From an uncultured Dorea sp. (GTDB lineage: Bacteria; Bacillota; Clostridia; Lachnospirales; Lachnospiraceae): 64,000 nucleotides of DNA. Position numbers and translations under genes: made by a program. This document shows positions 24,833-33,206 of this stretch, in pieces. The number at the start of each line of letters is the position of its first letter. Position 1 is the stretch's first letter. Under the pieces are notes generated by a model that saw nothing but the letters and a program-made list of their open reading frames with translations, made no database searches and had not been told where the DNA came from. The stretch is taken from NCBI GenBank assembly GCA_910584095.1, contig CAJTYU010000005.1, positions 1 to 64,000 of the forward strand, written 5' to 3'.

Positions 24833-26134
24833 TCATACTTCATAGCCCTTCGTTCCCATCAGATAATCCACAAATTGTCTTGCCGCCCTTCCCGACATTC
24901 CTCCATGGGTAAGCTCCCACCTATTTGCTTCCAGCAAAAGCTCTTCCTCTGTAATAAAAAGCCCGCTCCTTGCCGCAAGCTGCCTTACAATCTCCTGAAA
25001 CTGTTTCTTGTCCGGCTTGCTGAAATAAATGCTAACCCCGAACCTTGCCGCAAGCGACAATTTCTCCTGCACGGTATCATTGGTATGCAGTTCCTCGTCC
25101 CGGTCGGCTTTATCCCGGAAGGTCTCCCTAATAAGATGCCTTCTATTGGATGTGGCATAAATTAGGATATTCTCCGGTTTTCTTTCCAAACCTCCTTCAA
25201 TCACTGCTTTCAAATACTTATACTCCGTCTCAAACTCCTCAAAAGACAGATCGTCCATATAAATGATAAACTTATAGTTCCGGTTCTTCACCTGCGCAAT
25301 GATATCGTTCAGATCCTGAAACTGGTGCTTATATACCTCAATAATCCGAAGCCCTTTCTCATAATACTGATTTAGAATCGCCTTGATAGAAGTGGACTTC
25401 CCAGTTCCCGCATCTCCGTACAAAAGACAGTTATTCGCCTTCCGTCCATGGATAAATGCCTCTGTATTCTCAATCAGCTTTTTCTTGGCAAGATCATAAC
25501 CAACCAGATCGTCCAAATGCACATGAGGAGTCTTTGTGATCGGCACAATCTCCGTTCCTTCCGCCCCGTGTTCCACCCGAAACGCCTTATGAAGCCCAAA
25601 TTTGCCTACCCCAAACTCTTTGTAAAACTGTGTCAGGACTTTTCTGAACGCTGCCGCATCCTCCGCCTCTGCAAGACTCACGCCAAGTTCACAGATCCGG
25701 TCGCGGACTCTCTTATTAAACACGCTTCCATGCCCGCAAGAAGCCGTAAAATCCTCAAGCAAAGACATACAGCCCGCTCCCAGCGCCTTTTCCATCTCCG
25801 AAAAATCATAATCAAACAATTCCTTAAATATCGCAAAATCATGCAGCGCCGCCTGATTAATGCTGCCGGATATCTCCCCCACAATCTCGCAGGAGGTACT
25901 ATATGCGTTCTCATCGCTTGCAAGCAGGAAGGTTAAATAATCGTGCCAGAGGTTTCCTTCAAATCCATGACTGACCGCAATCTCTAAAATCTCATTCGCG
26001 CAGTCGAACAGCAGGCCTCTCAAATCTTCCTTATTATAGAAATCACTGTTAAAATTTTCTGCCAGAAACGAAATGTCCCTAAGAATCTTCTCCTGCTCCA
26101 TATGGCGGTACAGCATCAGTTCATTTACTCTCAT
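24833..26134 (-). CDS. DUF815 AAA-type ATPase
   Basis: A 433-residue protein with an N-terminal helical region of unknown function and a C-terminal DUF815/AAA ATPase. The Walker A motif is GDAGTGKST at about residues 240-248, and the Walker B is FIIYMDDLSFEEFE. Further on are the sensor-like ATSNRRHLIRETF and a helical lid ending LTHGGMSGRAARQF. The family is widespread, including Lachnospiraceae, but its role is not established. It follows pheA by 52 nt on the same strand and could be cotranscribed. Confidence 0.88.
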   Translation of the reverse strand: MRVNELMLYRHMEQEKILRDISFLAENFNSDFYNKEDLRGLLFDCANEILEIAVSHGFEGNLWHDYLTFLLASDENAYSTSCEIVGEISGSINQAALHDFAIFKELFDYDFSEMEKALGAGCMSLLEDFTASCGHGSVFNKRVRDRICELGVSLAEAEDAAAFRKVLTQFYKEFGVGKFGLHKAFRVEHGAEGTEIVPITKTPHVHLDDLVGYDLAKKKLIENTEAFIHGRKANNCLLYGDAGTGKSTSIKAILNQYYEKGLRIIEVYKHQFQDLNDIIAQVKNRNYKFIIYMDDLSFEEFETEYKYLKAVIEGGLERKPENILIYATSNRRHLIRETFRDKADRDEELHTNDTVQEKLSLAARFGVSIYFSKPDKKQFQEIVRQLAARSGLFITEEELLLEANRWELTHGGMSGRAARQFVDYLMGTKGYEV

Positions 26135-26186
26135 TTTCCCACAATCCTTTTATTTGTTATTATGCCCTTCTATCATACAGACATCT

Positions 26187-27317
26187 TTAATAATTTCCAA
26201 GTATCTTTAAGCTCTTAGATTCTTCCCTTAATCCCCGGATCGCATTCTTCACCGCGGGTTCTCCCATATTACCCTCAAAGTCCACAAAAAACCGGTATTC
26301 CCATGCCTTTCCCTCTACGGGTCTTGACTCGATCCTTGTCATATTCAAATCGTTATAGATAAAATGCGCCAGCAGATGATACAAGGAGCCGCTCTCATGG
26401 GCAACCTCAAAGCAGATGCTGATCTTCTTAGCATCTTTTAAGAAAATCTTCTGGTTCGTAACCACAATAAACCTTGTAGAGTTACTTCTGTCATGATTGA
26501 TCTGACGCTTTAAAATCTCCAATCCGTAAATCTTTGCCGCATGTTCGCTGCAGATTGCCGCCTGGGCCGGGTCGTTTTCCTCTAATATTTTCTTCGCTGC
26601 AACTGCAGTATTTGCCACGCCGATCTGCTGCCAGCCGCTATGCTCGTCCAGAAACTTATAACTCTGCATCAGCGCCTGGGGATGGGAGTATACCCTCTCG
26701 ACGCTTTCCATGGTGGTATTCTTTGTCCCCACCAGGTAATGGTTAATGGGAAGCACCACTTCGCCCACAATATAATTTTCAAACTCCACCAGAAGATCAT
26801 ATACCTCATTCACCACTCCGGCAGAAGAGTTCTCAATGGGAAGCACGGCAAAATCTGCCGAACCCTCCTCGATCGCTTCCATTGCATCCCGGAAGGTCTG
26901 CACATGAAAACTATTCACGTCCTCCCTGAAATACCGCTGCATGGCGGCCTGAGAATAAGCGCCGTCCGTCCCCTGAAATACAATCCTAGAATGCTCCCAA
27001 TCCAAAGCGTCCACACCAATAAAAGGAAGACGTCCCAACGCACCTTTCTTTGTCAGAAGCTGATACTGGAGTTTCCTGCTCTGGCTCATCAGCTGCTCGA
27101 ACATCTCGGTAAGCCCTTTCTTAAAAAATGAATCTTTGGCATTTTTTGTTACACAGTTTAGTTTCTCCCGCTCTCTGTTTTTGTCAAAGACCTTCCTGCC
27201 TTCTTCTATTTTAAGTTCTCCGACCTTTTCGCAGACCGCCATCCTCTTTTCATAAAGCGACACCATCTGTGCGTCGATCTGATCCAGCTCTGCTCTTAAT
27301 TCATCTAACCGCTCCAT
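26187..27317 (-). CDS. pheA: bifunctional chorismate mutase / prephenate dehydratase
   Basis: A 376-residue P-protein that makes phenylpyruvate from chorismate. The AroQ chorismate mutase domain covers residues 1-90 (LDQIDAQMVSLYEKRMAV...KVGELK). The prephenate dehydratase domain starts at about 110 with VFQGTDGAYSQAAM and contains the catalytic NSTRFIVV. The ACT domain at about 295-370 holds ESRPVEGKAWEYRFFVDFEG, which binds phenylalanine for feedback inhibition. GGAG lies 9 nt before the ATG. It is divergent from pyrBI. Confidence 0.95.
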   Translation of the reverse strand: MERLDELRAELDQIDAQMVSLYEKRMAVCEKVGELKIEEGRKVFDKNREREKLNCVTKNAKDSFFKKGLTEMFEQLMSQSRKLQYQLLTKKGALGRLPFIGVDALDWEHSRIVFQGTDGAYSQAAMQRYFREDVNSFHVQTFRDAMEAIEEGSADFAVLPIENSSAGVVNEVYDLLVEFENYIVGEVVLPINHYLVGTKNTTMESVERVYSHPQALMQSYKFLDEHSGWQQIGVANTAVAAKKILEENDPAQAAICSEHAAKIYGLEILKRQINHDRSNSTRFIVVTNQKIFLKDAKKISICFEVAHESGSLYHLLAHFIYNDLNMTRIESRPVEGKAWEYRFFVDFEGNMGEPAVKNAIRGLREESKSLKILGNY

Positions 27318-27405
27318 AGTCTTTCTCTCCTGCTCTTTCTCTGTATCTGCTGTTAAGTATACACTAGGTTTCGCTTAAAATCCACCGGCGATCTTAATCT
27401 TATCA

Positions 27406-27434
27406 TTGAAAATCTCTTTCTTTTGTTATATGAT
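27406..27434 (+). promoter_or_regulatory. pyrBI promoter
   Basis: TTGAAA (27406-27411), a 17-nt spacer and TATGAT (27429-27434) form a strong sigmaA promoter. The leader before pyrB is about 165 nt, longer than needed for translation alone. Confidence 0.8.
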
Positions 27435-27489
27435 AGTAGAAAAGTAACCAAATAATCTTACCTTCAGCGTACAAAAGAATCTCCGATTC

Positions 27490-27520
27490 CTGTATACTCT
27501 GAGGATATACAGAAGTTTTT
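27490..27520 (+). promoter_or_regulatory. pyrBI leader hairpin, possible attenuator
   Basis: CTGTATA (27490-27496) and TATACAG (27506-27512) form a 7-bp stem around a CTCTGAGGA loop, followed at once by AAGTTTTT. This has the shape of a weak intrinsic terminator inside the leader. The loop's CTGAGG recalls the GAGG of PyrR-binding loops but does not match the consensus well. Confidence 0.45.
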
Positions 27521-27608
27521 CAGAAAGGAGCAGATTCAGAAACTTATAGGAATACCTTTCTTAAAGACTTCTTTTTTCATGCCATTTTTCACCCACAAGG
27601 AGGTTGTT

Positions 27609-28526
27609 ATGAGACATTTAATGAGCCCGCTGGATTTCACAGTGGAAGAACTGGACAAGCTGTTAGATCTGGCCGGAGACATTGAAGCGAACCCGGAAAA
27701 GTACGCCCATGCCTGTGCGGGAAAGAAGCTCGCCACCCTTTTCTACGAGCCCAGCACCAGAACCCGTTTAAGCCATGAGGCCGCTATGCTGAACTTAGGC
27801 GGCAGTATCTTAGGATTTTCTTCCGCAGAATCCAGTTCTGCCACCAAAGGAGAAAGCGTTGCCGATACCATCCGTATGATCAGCTGCTATGCCGATATCT
27901 GCGCTATGCGCCATCCCAAGGAGGGTTCCGCATTGGTTGCCAAAGAACACGCTTCCATCCCAGTCATCAACGCCGGCGACGGCGGCCATCAGCACCCAAC
28001 CCAGACGCTGACGGACCTTCTGACCATCCGTTCTCTGAAAGGCAGGCTGGATCACATGAAGATTGGGCTCTGCGGCGATTTAAAGTTCGGACGAACCGTA
28101 CATTCCTTAATCAACGCGCTGGTTCGCTATCCGGGCATCGAGTTTGTGCTGATTTCTCCGGAGGAGCTCCGGCTTCCCAGCTACATCCGCCACGACGTGC
28201 TGGACAAAAATAGTATCCCTTACGAGGAAGTCGTCCGCTTGGAGGACGCCCTTCCCAAGCTTGACCTTCTCTACATGACGCGCGTACAGAAGGAACGCTT
28301 CTTCAACGAAGAAGATTACGTGCGTATGAAGGATTTTTATATTCTGGATTCCAGAAAGATGGAGCTTGCCGGACCAGACATGCTGGTTCTCCACCCGCTC
28401 CCAAGAGTAAATGAAATATCCGTCGAGGTAGACAAAGATCCCAGGGCCGCTTATTTCAAACAAGTACAGTACGGCGTCTATGTGCGCATGGCCCTGATTC
28501 TGACACTGCTGGAAATCGAAGTATAG
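27609..28526 (+). CDS. pyrB: aspartate carbamoyltransferase catalytic subunit
   Basis: A 305-residue catalytic chain that joins carbamoyl phosphate and aspartate, the first committed step of pyrimidine synthesis. The carbamoyl-phosphate loop is FYEPSTRTRLSHE and HPTQTLTDLLTI follows, with the aspartate-binding region MTRVQKERF later. AAGGAGG lies 5 nt ahead of the ATG at 27609; an in-frame ATG ten codons earlier has no site. It is followed after 12 nt by pyrI, as in enteric bacteria, so the enzyme should be a class B allosteric complex. Confidence 0.96.
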   Translation: MRHLMSPLDFTVEELDKLLDLAGDIEANPEKYAHACAGKKLATLFYEPSTRTRLSHEAAMLNLGGSILGFSSAESSSATKGESVADTIRMISCYADICAMRHPKEGSALVAKEHASIPVINAGDGGHQHPTQTLTDLLTIRSLKGRLDHMKIGLCGDLKFGRTVHSLINALVRYPGIEFVLISPEELRLPSYIRHDVLDKNSIPYEEVVRLEDALPKLDLLYMTRVQKERFFNEEDYVRMKDFYILDSRKMELAGPDMLVLHPLPRVNEISVEVDKDPRAAYFKQVQYGVYVRMALILTLLEIEV

Positions 28527-28538
28527 GAGGGAAAAACA

Positions 28539-28994
28539 ATGGTAGAAAACACCTTAACAGTTGGAAGTATTTCCGAAGGATTTGTATTAGACCATATTCA
28601 GGCGGGCAAAAGCATGGATATCTATAAATATCTGAATTTGGACAAGCTGGACTGCTGCGTAGCCATCATCAAAAATGCAAGGAGCAGCAAGATGGGCAAG
28701 AAGGACATTATGAAAATCGAATGTCCCATCGATTTTATGGATCTGGACGTGCTGGCATTTATTGACCATAATATCACCATCAATATCATCAAAGACCAGA
28801 AAATCGTCGAGAAAAAAGCTCTCCAGCTTCCGAACCAGATAAAAAATGTCATTAAATGCAGAAATCCGCGCTGCATTACTTCCATTGAGCAGGAATTAGA
28901 CCATATCTTTATCCTGACTGATCCGGAAAATGAGACTTATCGCTGCAAATACTGCGAAGAAAAATATGACGGACGCCATCGCAGAAAAAAATAA
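28539..28994 (+). CDS. pyrI: aspartate carbamoyltransferase regulatory subunit
   Basis: A 151-residue regulatory chain that binds nucleotides (CTP, ATP) and contacts PyrB through a zinc domain. The N-terminal nucleotide-binding domain covers about residues 1-100, and the zinc ligands are the four Cys in KCRNPRC and RCKYCEEKY. GGAGG is ahead of the ATG. The last two codons and the stop overlap the 3' end of the oppositely directed rnpB gene. Confidence 0.96.
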   Translation: MVENTLTVGSISEGFVLDHIQAGKSMDIYKYLNLDKLDCCVAIIKNARSSKMGKKDIMKIECPIDFMDLDVLAFIDHNITINIIKDQKIVEKKALQLPNQIKNVIKCRNPRCITSIEQELDHIFILTDPENETYRCKYCEEKYDGRHRRKK

Positions 28995-29374
28995 GAATAC
29001 AAGCATGACGATAAGCCGGGTTATGTCGTTGAGTAATCATCTATCTAGGCCTGCCGTTGCCGGCAGGCTCCAGCGGCCTACCTGAGACGTGACGGGCAGC
29101 CACATCATCTCTGTTCGGCCTTGCTTCGGATGGGGTTTACATGTGCCCCTGCTGTTACCAGCAGGGCGGTAGTCTCTTACACTGCCCTTCCACCCTTACC
29201 CGGACGGATGCAGCGACCGCATCCGTCCGGGCGGTACATTTCTGTTGCACTGGCCTTGGAGTCGCCTCCACCGGACGTTATCCGGCATCCTGCCCTATGA
29301 AGCCCGGACTTTCCTCACCTGCAGCCTTTCGGCGTTTGCAGCCGCGATTACTTGTCATACTTATATTCTTACGT
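28993..29374 (-). ncRNA. rnpB: RNase P RNA component, class A
   Basis: The minus strand contains GAGGAAAGTCCGGGC, the universally conserved CR-I sequence of bacterial RNase P RNA, and ends with the matching ATAACCCGGCTTAT of the 3' region. P1 pairs GTATGAC (29360-29354) with GTCATGC (29009-29003) and extends outward to a 17-bp helix with two G-U pairs. The 5' strand of that helix contains the stop codon of the hydrolase gene at 29361, and the 3' strand reaches the pyrI stop. A run of seven T lies directly past the 3' end. The RNA processes tRNA 5' ends. Confidence 0.95.
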
Positions 29375-30098
29375 TTTCACATTCTATCATATCATTTCCG
29401 GAATGGCAAGCGCCTTCATCTTCTTTTTCCAGTCTCGCAATCCGGTCCCGATAGTCCTTTGTTTCCGGCTGTTCCATTAGCTTATCTATCACCTGGTATC
29501 GTCTCCACAGATGCATCGGATATACAAGCGCAGTATCCGTATGCCGCATAAACCAGTCAATTCCCCAGTAATACGCATTTTCAAGCCTTGGATCCACCGG
29601 AATAAAAGCCGCGTCAATATGAGCGCCCTCTATAGGAGAAAGCGCCTGTTTAAAATTCTTCTCCATCTCCCGGTTATACGCAGGCCCTTCCTCTTCCCAG
29701 TGCCACCAATTTAAATCTCCCGCATGGTAAATATTTACAGCCTGGCCGCCGGTTCCCTCACGGACAGAAACAAAGAACGCCACGCCCTCATCTGTAGAGC
29801 GAAGCGTCTTTATTCTGATATGCTCCAGTTCCAGATCTTTTTCCGGTCCTATAAATACTCTGTTTCCCGCTGGTTCTGCCTGTATATCGTCTGACAGGAT
29901 ATATTGTATCTGCGGATATATCTCCTGCCAGTTAAAAATTTTCTCCTGAAAATGATCCTGATGGTTATGGCTCGCAAATACGTATATCTTCTTATCCTGA
30001 CGGATAGACGGAAGCGTCCCCTTATAAAAATCAAAAATCAGCGCGCACTCTCTAAATTCAACCATAAACCCACTATGCTGTATATAGGTAATCTTCAT
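29361..30098 (-). CDS. metallo-beta-lactamase-fold hydrolase
   Basis: A 245-residue protein of the MBL superfamily, resembling the UPF0173-like metal-dependent hydrolases. The metal motif is SHNHQDHF (HxHxDH) near residue 45; IYHAGDLNWW near 130 and YPMHLWRRY near 200 give further ligands. It starts 12 nt after the MogA-like gene, with GGAG 9 nt before the ATG, so it closes a possible spoIVA-mog-MBL transcript. The substrate is unknown. Its last codons contain the rnpB promoter, and the stop codon is inside the RNase P RNA P1 helix. Confidence 0.85.
   Translation of the reverse strand: MKITYIQHSGFMVEFRECALIFDFYKGTLPSIRQDKKIYVFASHNHQDHFQEKIFNWQEIYPQIQYILSDDIQAEPAGNRVFIGPEKDLELEHIRIKTLRSTDEGVAFFVSVREGTGGQAVNIYHAGDLNWWHWEEEGPAYNREMEKNFKQALSPIEGAHIDAAFIPVDPRLENAYYWGIDWFMRHTDTALVYPMHLWRRYQVIDKLMEQPETKDYRDRIARLEKEDEGACHSGNDMIECENVRI
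29381..29409 (-). promoter_or_regulatory. rnpB promoter inside the upstream coding region
   Basis: On the minus strand TTGCCA (29409-29404), a 17-nt spacer and TAGAAT (29386-29381) place the start at about 29374. The promoter lies within the last 16 codons of the metallo-beta-lactamase-fold gene. Confidence 0.75.
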
Positions 30099-30110
30099 CC
30101 CGTTTTTCTC

Positions 30111-30590
30111 CTAATCTTCCTCCTGTTCCTGCTGAATCAGGCCCACAGCATGAACAATCTCCGGAAGCAGATATTCCAGACACTGTTTAACCGCATTCGG
30201 CTTTCCCGGAAGATTAACAATCAATACATTCCCGCGGATTCCTGCCGCGCTCCTATTCAGCATGGCACGCTTCGTCATCTGTAAGGTATACGCCCGCATA
30301 GCCTCTGGAATCCCGACCACCGGCCTGTCGGAAATCTCTAAGGTTGCCTCCGGCATACAATCTCCGGCCGCACAGCCGGAACCTCCCGTAGTGAGAATCA
30401 GATCAACTAGATGCCCGTCTGTCATCCTCTGCATAACCGTAGATAATACCGTCTTATCACAGGGTAATGGTTTCATAAATACCACCTTATGTCCCGCCTC
30501 TTCAACAATATGCTGAATCACTTTACCGCTTTTATCTTCCTCATGCCCTCTGTAAATCGGTGTACTTGCCGTAATAATTGCAATTCTCAT
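30111..30590 (-). CDS. MogA/MoaB-family molybdopterin-binding domain protein
   Basis: A 159-residue MoCF_biosynth protein. The typical TTGGxG loop is TTGGSGCAAGDCMPEAT at about residues 70-86, and NLPGKPNAV lies near 125. Members adenylylate molybdopterin (MogA) or act nearby in molybdenum cofactor synthesis. No other moa or moe gene is in the window, so the pathway is not shown. The ATG at 30590, preceded by GGAGG at 6 nt, is clearly better than the far upstream in-frame ATG. It lies just past spoIVA. Confidence 0.88.
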   Translation of the reverse strand: MRIAIITASTPIYRGHEEDKSGKVIQHIVEEAGHKVVFMKPLPCDKTVLSTVMQRMTDGHLVDLILTTGGSGCAAGDCMPEATLEISDRPVVGIPEAMRAYTLQMTKRAMLNRSAAGIRGNVLIVNLPGKPNAVKQCLEYLLPEIVHAVGLIQQEQEED

Positions 30591-30661
30591 TATGTACCTC
30601 CAATACATGCTCATTTGTACCTTTCTCTTTATAATAACAATTCTTCCACCTATTTGCAAGC

Positions 30662-32134
30662 CTATATAATGATACAAACCAATCCGCCGTTACTGTCGTT
30701 GACAATCTTCTGCATAGTATCCTGCAGCTTTGTCTGGCTCTCATCGTTGATAACCGACATTTTATTTCTCATGCCATCCATCACTAGCTCCTCGATAGAT
30801 TTTCCAAATATATTGGTCTGCCATATGCCTCCTTCCTGATTCTCAGTCTCTTTTATATAAGCGATCAAATCTTCCGCCTGCTGCTCATTTCCCACAATCG
30901 GCGCAATCTCTGTCTCAATATTTGCCCGAATCAAATGAATGGACGGAGCTGTAGAATGTATCTTCACGCCGTATTTACTGCCCTGTTTGATCACCGTCGG
31001 CTCATCCAGCGTAATTTCATCCCTTGTTGGGCTAACGACGCCATACCCTCGCATCCTCACACTGTTAAACGCATCCTTAACGCCCTCATACTCCGCCTTC
31101 AGCTGGGACAAATTCTTCAGTTCAGAAATCAGCTCGTATTGTCCTGCAATCTCCGTTCCTGTAAGCTCGCTCAGCATCTCATAATAATACTGCTGGGCAA
31201 CCTCTATACGGATTTTCACACAACCGGTATCCATCCCAATCTGTTCCACTCTCAGTTCCTCAATATACGGACTCTCCGGCTTTCCAATCTTCCCGGAAGC
31301 ATCTCCCATTTCATCCACGTTATTCAATATTTCCCGGATATGACTCAGCAGATCCTGCTTGATTTTATGGTCTATAGGAAGCATTTCCACCCATTTTGGT
31401 ATGTAAAATTCAATCTCTGAAATCGGAAACGTAGAAAGCACTCCCTCCAAAATCTTATGGATATCCTCTTCTTTCAGCTGTTCACAATTGACCGCCATTG
31501 CACGGACGCCGTATTTTTCTTCCATCTCCCGTACCGTTTCCTTAGCTTCCTCCCCGAAAGGCCTTGCAGAATTTACCAGCACAATAAAGGGCTTCCCGAT
31601 GCTCTCGAGCTCCCGAATCGTCTTTTCTTCCGCTTCCAGATAACTTCCTCTGGGAAGCTCTCCGATACTTCCGTCCGTAGTAATCACGATCCCTATCGTT
31701 GCATGATCGTGAATAACCTTTCTCGTTCCGATTCCTGCAGCCTTGGTAAATGGAATCTCATAATCAAACCAAGGAGTCTTTACCTGTCTCTCTTCTCCTC
31801 CTTCAATGTGCCCCGTCGCGCCATCCGCCATATAGCCCACGCAGTCAATCAGCCTTACCTTCACCGGCACATCTTCCATCAGGCGGATTTCCGCAGCTTC
31901 CTTTGGAATAAACTTTGGCTCTGTAGTCATAATTGTTTTCCCGGAAGCAGACTGCGGCAATTCATCCCTAGTTCTTGCCCTGTCTGGTTCATCCTCCATA
32001 TGCGGAAGTACCAATACCTCCATGAACCGTTTGATAAAAGTCGATTTCCCCGTCCGTACCGGCCCTACTACTCCTATGTATATTTCTCCATTTGTCCTTG
32101 CCTGTATATCTTTGTATAAATGATTAGAATCCAT
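30662..32134 (-). CDS. spoIVA: stage IV sporulation protein A
   Basis: A 490-residue SpoIVA, the ATPase that forms the basement layer of the spore coat around the forespore. The Walker A motif GPVRTGKST is at residues 24-32, and a TRAFAC-type GTPase-like fold follows. The C-terminus ends in the family's short hydrophobic tail after SNGGLVCI. It shows the organism forms endospores. A sigmaE-like promoter precedes it, in line with mother-cell expression in Bacillus. Confidence 0.97.
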   Translation of the reverse strand: MDSNHLYKDIQARTNGEIYIGVVGPVRTGKSTFIKRFMEVLVLPHMEDEPDRARTRDELPQSASGKTIMTTEPKFIPKEAAEIRLMEDVPVKVRLIDCVGYMADGATGHIEGGEERQVKTPWFDYEIPFTKAAGIGTRKVIHDHATIGIVITTDGSIGELPRGSYLEAEEKTIRELESIGKPFIVLVNSARPFGEEAKETVREMEEKYGVRAMAVNCEQLKEEDIHKILEGVLSTFPISEIEFYIPKWVEMLPIDHKIKQDLLSHIREILNNVDEMGDASGKIGKPESPYIEELRVEQIGMDTGCVKIRIEVAQQYYYEMLSELTGTEIAGQYELISELKNLSQLKAEYEGVKDAFNSVRMRGYGVVSPTRDEITLDEPTVIKQGSKYGVKIHSTAPSIHLIRANIETEIAPIVGNEQQAEDLIAYIKETENQEGGIWQTNIFGKSIEELVMDGMRNKMSVINDESQTKLQDTMQKIVNDSNGGLVCIII

Positions 32135-32168
32135 CCTCTTTCCTTCCCCTTTTCGTATATGCTGTTAA

Positions 32169-32197
32169 AATATATGCGAAGGGCCGTACATTTATGA
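32169..32197 (-). promoter_or_regulatory. probable sigmaE promoter of spoIVA
   Basis: On the minus strand TCATAAA (32197-32191) and CATATATT (32176-32169) are 14 nt apart. They match the sigmaE boxes KMATATW and CATACAMT at 6 of 7 and 6 of 8 positions. The spoIVA start codon is about 35 nt further on. Confidence 0.55.
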
Positions 32198-32251
32198 ACA
32201 AAGGAAAAAATTCTATGCACGGAGACTATTGATTCTAACAGTATTTTATAT

Positions 32252-32280
32252 TTGAATCCCATACCATATTTTGTTAAAAT
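32252..32280 (+). promoter_or_regulatory. aroD promoter
   Basis: TTGAAT (32252-32257), a 17-nt spacer and TAAAAT (32275-32280) give a start at about 32287, some 83 nt before the aroD ATG. Confidence 0.65.
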
Positions 32281-32289
32281 TAAAACACA

Positions 32290-32340
32290 ACAGGCCGTAT
32301 TGCTCTGGAGTGACCAGTCACACTCCGGCATACGCCTGTA
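32290..32340 (+). promoter_or_regulatory. large hairpin at the 5' end of the aroD leader
   Basis: ACAGGC-GTAT and ATAC-GCCTGT pair at the base, and GGAGTG pairs with CACTCC above. The structure begins within a few bases of the predicted 5' end and has no U tract after it, so it is a leader structure rather than a terminator. Its role could be mRNA stability or regulation. Confidence 0.5.
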
Positions 32341-32369
32341 ATTAAGCACGTATATAAAGGAGGATTATC

Positions 32370-33131
32370 ATGAACACAGTAAAGGTTAGAAACCTAGAGC
32401 TCGGCGCAGGAATCCCTGCAATCTGTATCCCTAATGTAGGAAAAACAAAAGACGAAATCATTTCACTAACCAAACAGTATACCGGCATGCGCATGGATAT
32501 TATGGAATGGCGTGTCGACTGGTTCGAGGGTGTAGAAGATATTGAAGCAGTAAAAGACGTACTCGCAGAGGTACGTTCCGCTCTGGGCGATACGCCGCTT
32601 CTTTTTACTTTCCGTACAAAGAATGAGGGCGGTGTCCATGAGATGAGCACAGAAGCTTACGCCAGCCTCAATAAAGCCGTTGCGGCAACCGGTATGGCAG
32701 ATTTCATTGACGTAGAGATATTTACAGGCGATACGATTGTCTCCGATATGATTACGGCAATCCACGCGGCAGATACAAAGGTAGTTGCCTCCAACCATGA
32801 CTTTGACAAGACGCCGGCCCAGTCTGATATCGTATACCGCCTGCGCAAGATGCAGGATATGGACGCAGATATACCAAAGATTGCCGTTATGCCCCAAAGC
32901 AGAAAGGACGTCCTCACGCTCCTTGCCGCTACAGAAGAGATGTCATCGAACTATGCAGACCGTCCGATCATCACAATGTCCATGGCGGGCATGGGAAGCA
33001 TCAGCCGTCTTTCCTGCGAAGCTTTCGGCTCCTGTCTAACCTTTGGTTCCGGCTCCATGGCTTCCGCGCCGGGACAGATTGGCGTAGATTCCCTGTATGA
33101 AGCATTGCAGATCGTACATAACGCATTATAA
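32370..33131 (+). CDS. aroD: 3-dehydroquinate dehydratase, type I
   Basis: A 253-residue class I dehydroquinase, third step of the shikimate pathway. The substrate-binding EWRVDWFE is near residue 48, the catalytic His in VASNHDFDKTP near 145, and the Schiff-base Lys in PKIAVMPQSRKD near 170. The C-terminal loop has GSGSMASAPGQIG. GGAGG precedes the ATG. No other aro gene is adjacent. A strong terminator follows. Confidence 0.95.
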   Translation: MNTVKVRNLELGAGIPAICIPNVGKTKDEIISLTKQYTGMRMDIMEWRVDWFEGVEDIEAVKDVLAEVRSALGDTPLLFTFRTKNEGGVHEMSTEAYASLNKAVAATGMADFIDVEIFTGDTIVSDMITAIHAADTKVVASNHDFDKTPAQSDIVYRLRKMQDMDADIPKIAVMPQSRKDVLTLLAATEEMSSNYADRPIITMSMAGMGSISRLSCEAFGSCLTFGSGSMASAPGQIGVDSLYEALQIVHNAL

Positions 33132-33146
33132 TTCTTATGAAATAAA

Positions 33147-33183
33147 ATTGTGCTAAGAAACAGGTATCCTTCCTTAGCACAAT
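33147..33183. terminator. bidirectional terminator after aroD
   Basis: ATTGTGCTAAG (33147-33157) and CTTAGCACAAT (33173-33183) form an 11-bp stem followed by T6 on the plus strand. It lies between two convergent genes, and A-rich sequence on its left gives a U tract for the minus strand. Confidence 0.9.
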
Positions 33184-33206
33184 TTTTTATGGGAAAATGC
33201 TTTCCT

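Noticed and set aside
29141..29551. 136-codon open frame on the plus strand
   Set aside because: It lies antisense to rnpB and the end of the hydrolase gene; the minus strand carries the conserved RNase P RNA sequences, and the frame has no ribosome site.
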